From the NCBI GenBank assembly GCA_036375995.1, contig DASVBE010000017.1, positions 1 to 22,512 of the forward strand: a stretch of DNA of 22,512 nucleotides. The letters run 5' to 3'. Both the position numbers and the translations under genes were made by a program. Below the pieces are notes generated by a model. It did no database searches, was not told the origin of the DNA, and saw only the letters and a program-made list of their open reading frames with translations. Origin of the DNA: DASVBE01 sp036375995. Lineage in GTDB: Bacteria > Actinomycetota > Actinomycetes > Streptosporangiales > Streptosporangiaceae. This document shows, in pieces, positions 22,198-22,512 of this stretch. Numbering within the stretch: the first letter of the stretch is position 1; each line of letters begins with the position of its first letter.

Positions 22198-22512
22198 TTA
22201 GGGCTGGATGTCCAGCAGCCTGGCGCGTTCGGCCAGGGCGGCGGCCTGCACCCGGTTGGTGACGCCTAGTTTGTGCAAGATGTTGGTGACGTGCACGGCG
22301 GCGGTCGCTCGGCTGATGAACAGTTCGGCGCCGATCTGGGCGTTGCTGCGCCCGGCTGCGACCAGCCGTAGCACCGTCAGCTCGCGGTTGGTCAGTCCGT
22401 AGGGCGGAGGCACCTCGGCCCGCGGCTGACTGCTGGGAGTGGCCGCCGGGGCTGAGAGGGGGATCCGGGCCCGCTCGGCGAGCAGCCGCACCTGTGCCAG
22501 CAGCGGTGCGTG
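22198..22512 (-). CDS. LuxR-type transcriptional regulator, C-terminal part (5' end outside the window)
   Basis: The minus-strand frame is open from the window edge to TAA at 22198-22200, giving 104 residues. The last 65 form a LuxR/NarL helix-turn-helix: YGLTNRELTVLRLVAAGRSN, then AQIGAELFISRATAAVHVTN and ILHKLGVTNRVQAAALAER. The region before it (LLAERARIPLSAP, then a Pro/Ala/Ser linker) resembles the end of large ATPase-TPR LuxR regulators (LAL/MalT-like) or similar multi-domain regulators. A GTG at 22489-22491 exists but is not needed as a start, since the frame continues upstream. The sensing domain is not visible, so the signal is unknown. It is upstream of, and in the same direction as, the beta-helix gene. 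Confidence 0.85.
   Translation of the reverse strand, partial: HAPLLAQVRLLAERARIPLSAPAATPSSQPRAEVPPPYGLTNRELTVLRLVAAGRSNAQIGAELFISRATAAVHVTNILHKLGVTNRVQAAALAERARLLDIQP

Noticed and set aside
1..22512. CRISPR arrays, tRNA or rRNA genes, insertion sequences, integrase or phage genes
   Set aside because: Reading through, I saw no regularly spaced repeats, no cloverleaf-like segment that I could fold, and no transposase or integrase motifs.

Overview
The window is chromosomal DNA of a high-GC actinobacterium. The codons are strongly G/C-ending, GTG starts are common, genes are packed with 1-8 nt overlaps, and the intrinsic terminators lack clear T tracts. The gene content (a full nuo operon followed by a trans-polyprenyl diphosphate synthase, a Tat lipoprotein binding protein, PcaR-type IclR and GntR-type sequences) fits Streptomyces-like or Streptosporangium-like actinomycetes. 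I cannot name the genus from sequence alone.

Region 1 (1-12972, + strand) is the distal part of the nuo operon for proton-pumping NADH:quinone oxidoreductase (complex I): the 3' end of nuoD, then nuoE, F, G, H, I, J, K, L, M and N. NuoE/F/G form the NADH-oxidising arm, NuoI carries two [4Fe-4S] clusters towards the quinone site, and NuoH/J/K/L/M/N form the membrane arm. Every junction is an overlap except nuoK-nuoL, where a 45-nt gap holds a perfect 9-bp hairpin. Region 2 (13060-14052) is a polyprenyl diphosphate synthase, probably supplying the menaquinone side chain, so electron input and quinone supply sit side by side.

Region 3 (14132-20187, + strand) is an IclR-family regulator with a terminator-like hairpin behind it. 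It is followed by a five-gene ABC importer of the branched-chain amino acid (HAAT) class in the order binding protein, LivG-type ATPase, LivF-type ATPase, LivH-type permease, LivM-type permease. The binding protein is a Tat lipoprotein with five internal cysteines and aromatic-rich segments, so the substrate may not be a branched-chain amino acid. The 224-nt leader contains a TTGACA box, an inverted repeat and two mutually exclusive hairpins.

Region 4 (20341-22512) holds msrA (+ strand, methionine sulfoxide repair) with a structured leader and a long terminator hairpin. Convergent to it, on the minus strand, are the remnant of a GntR-type winged-helix gene, a left-handed beta-helix protein of the gamma-carbonic-anhydrase superfamily that has lost the zinc-binding histidines, and the C-terminal end of a LuxR-type regulator cut by the window edge.

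Most of the window is conserved core metabolism. I see no CRISPR array, insertion sequence, tRNA, rRNA or phage genes, and nothing I can defend as a wholly new system. The best leads are the leader region and substrate of the ABC importer, the LivG-type ATPase with an altered signature motif, the ligand-less beta-helix protein, and the GntR remnant next to it.
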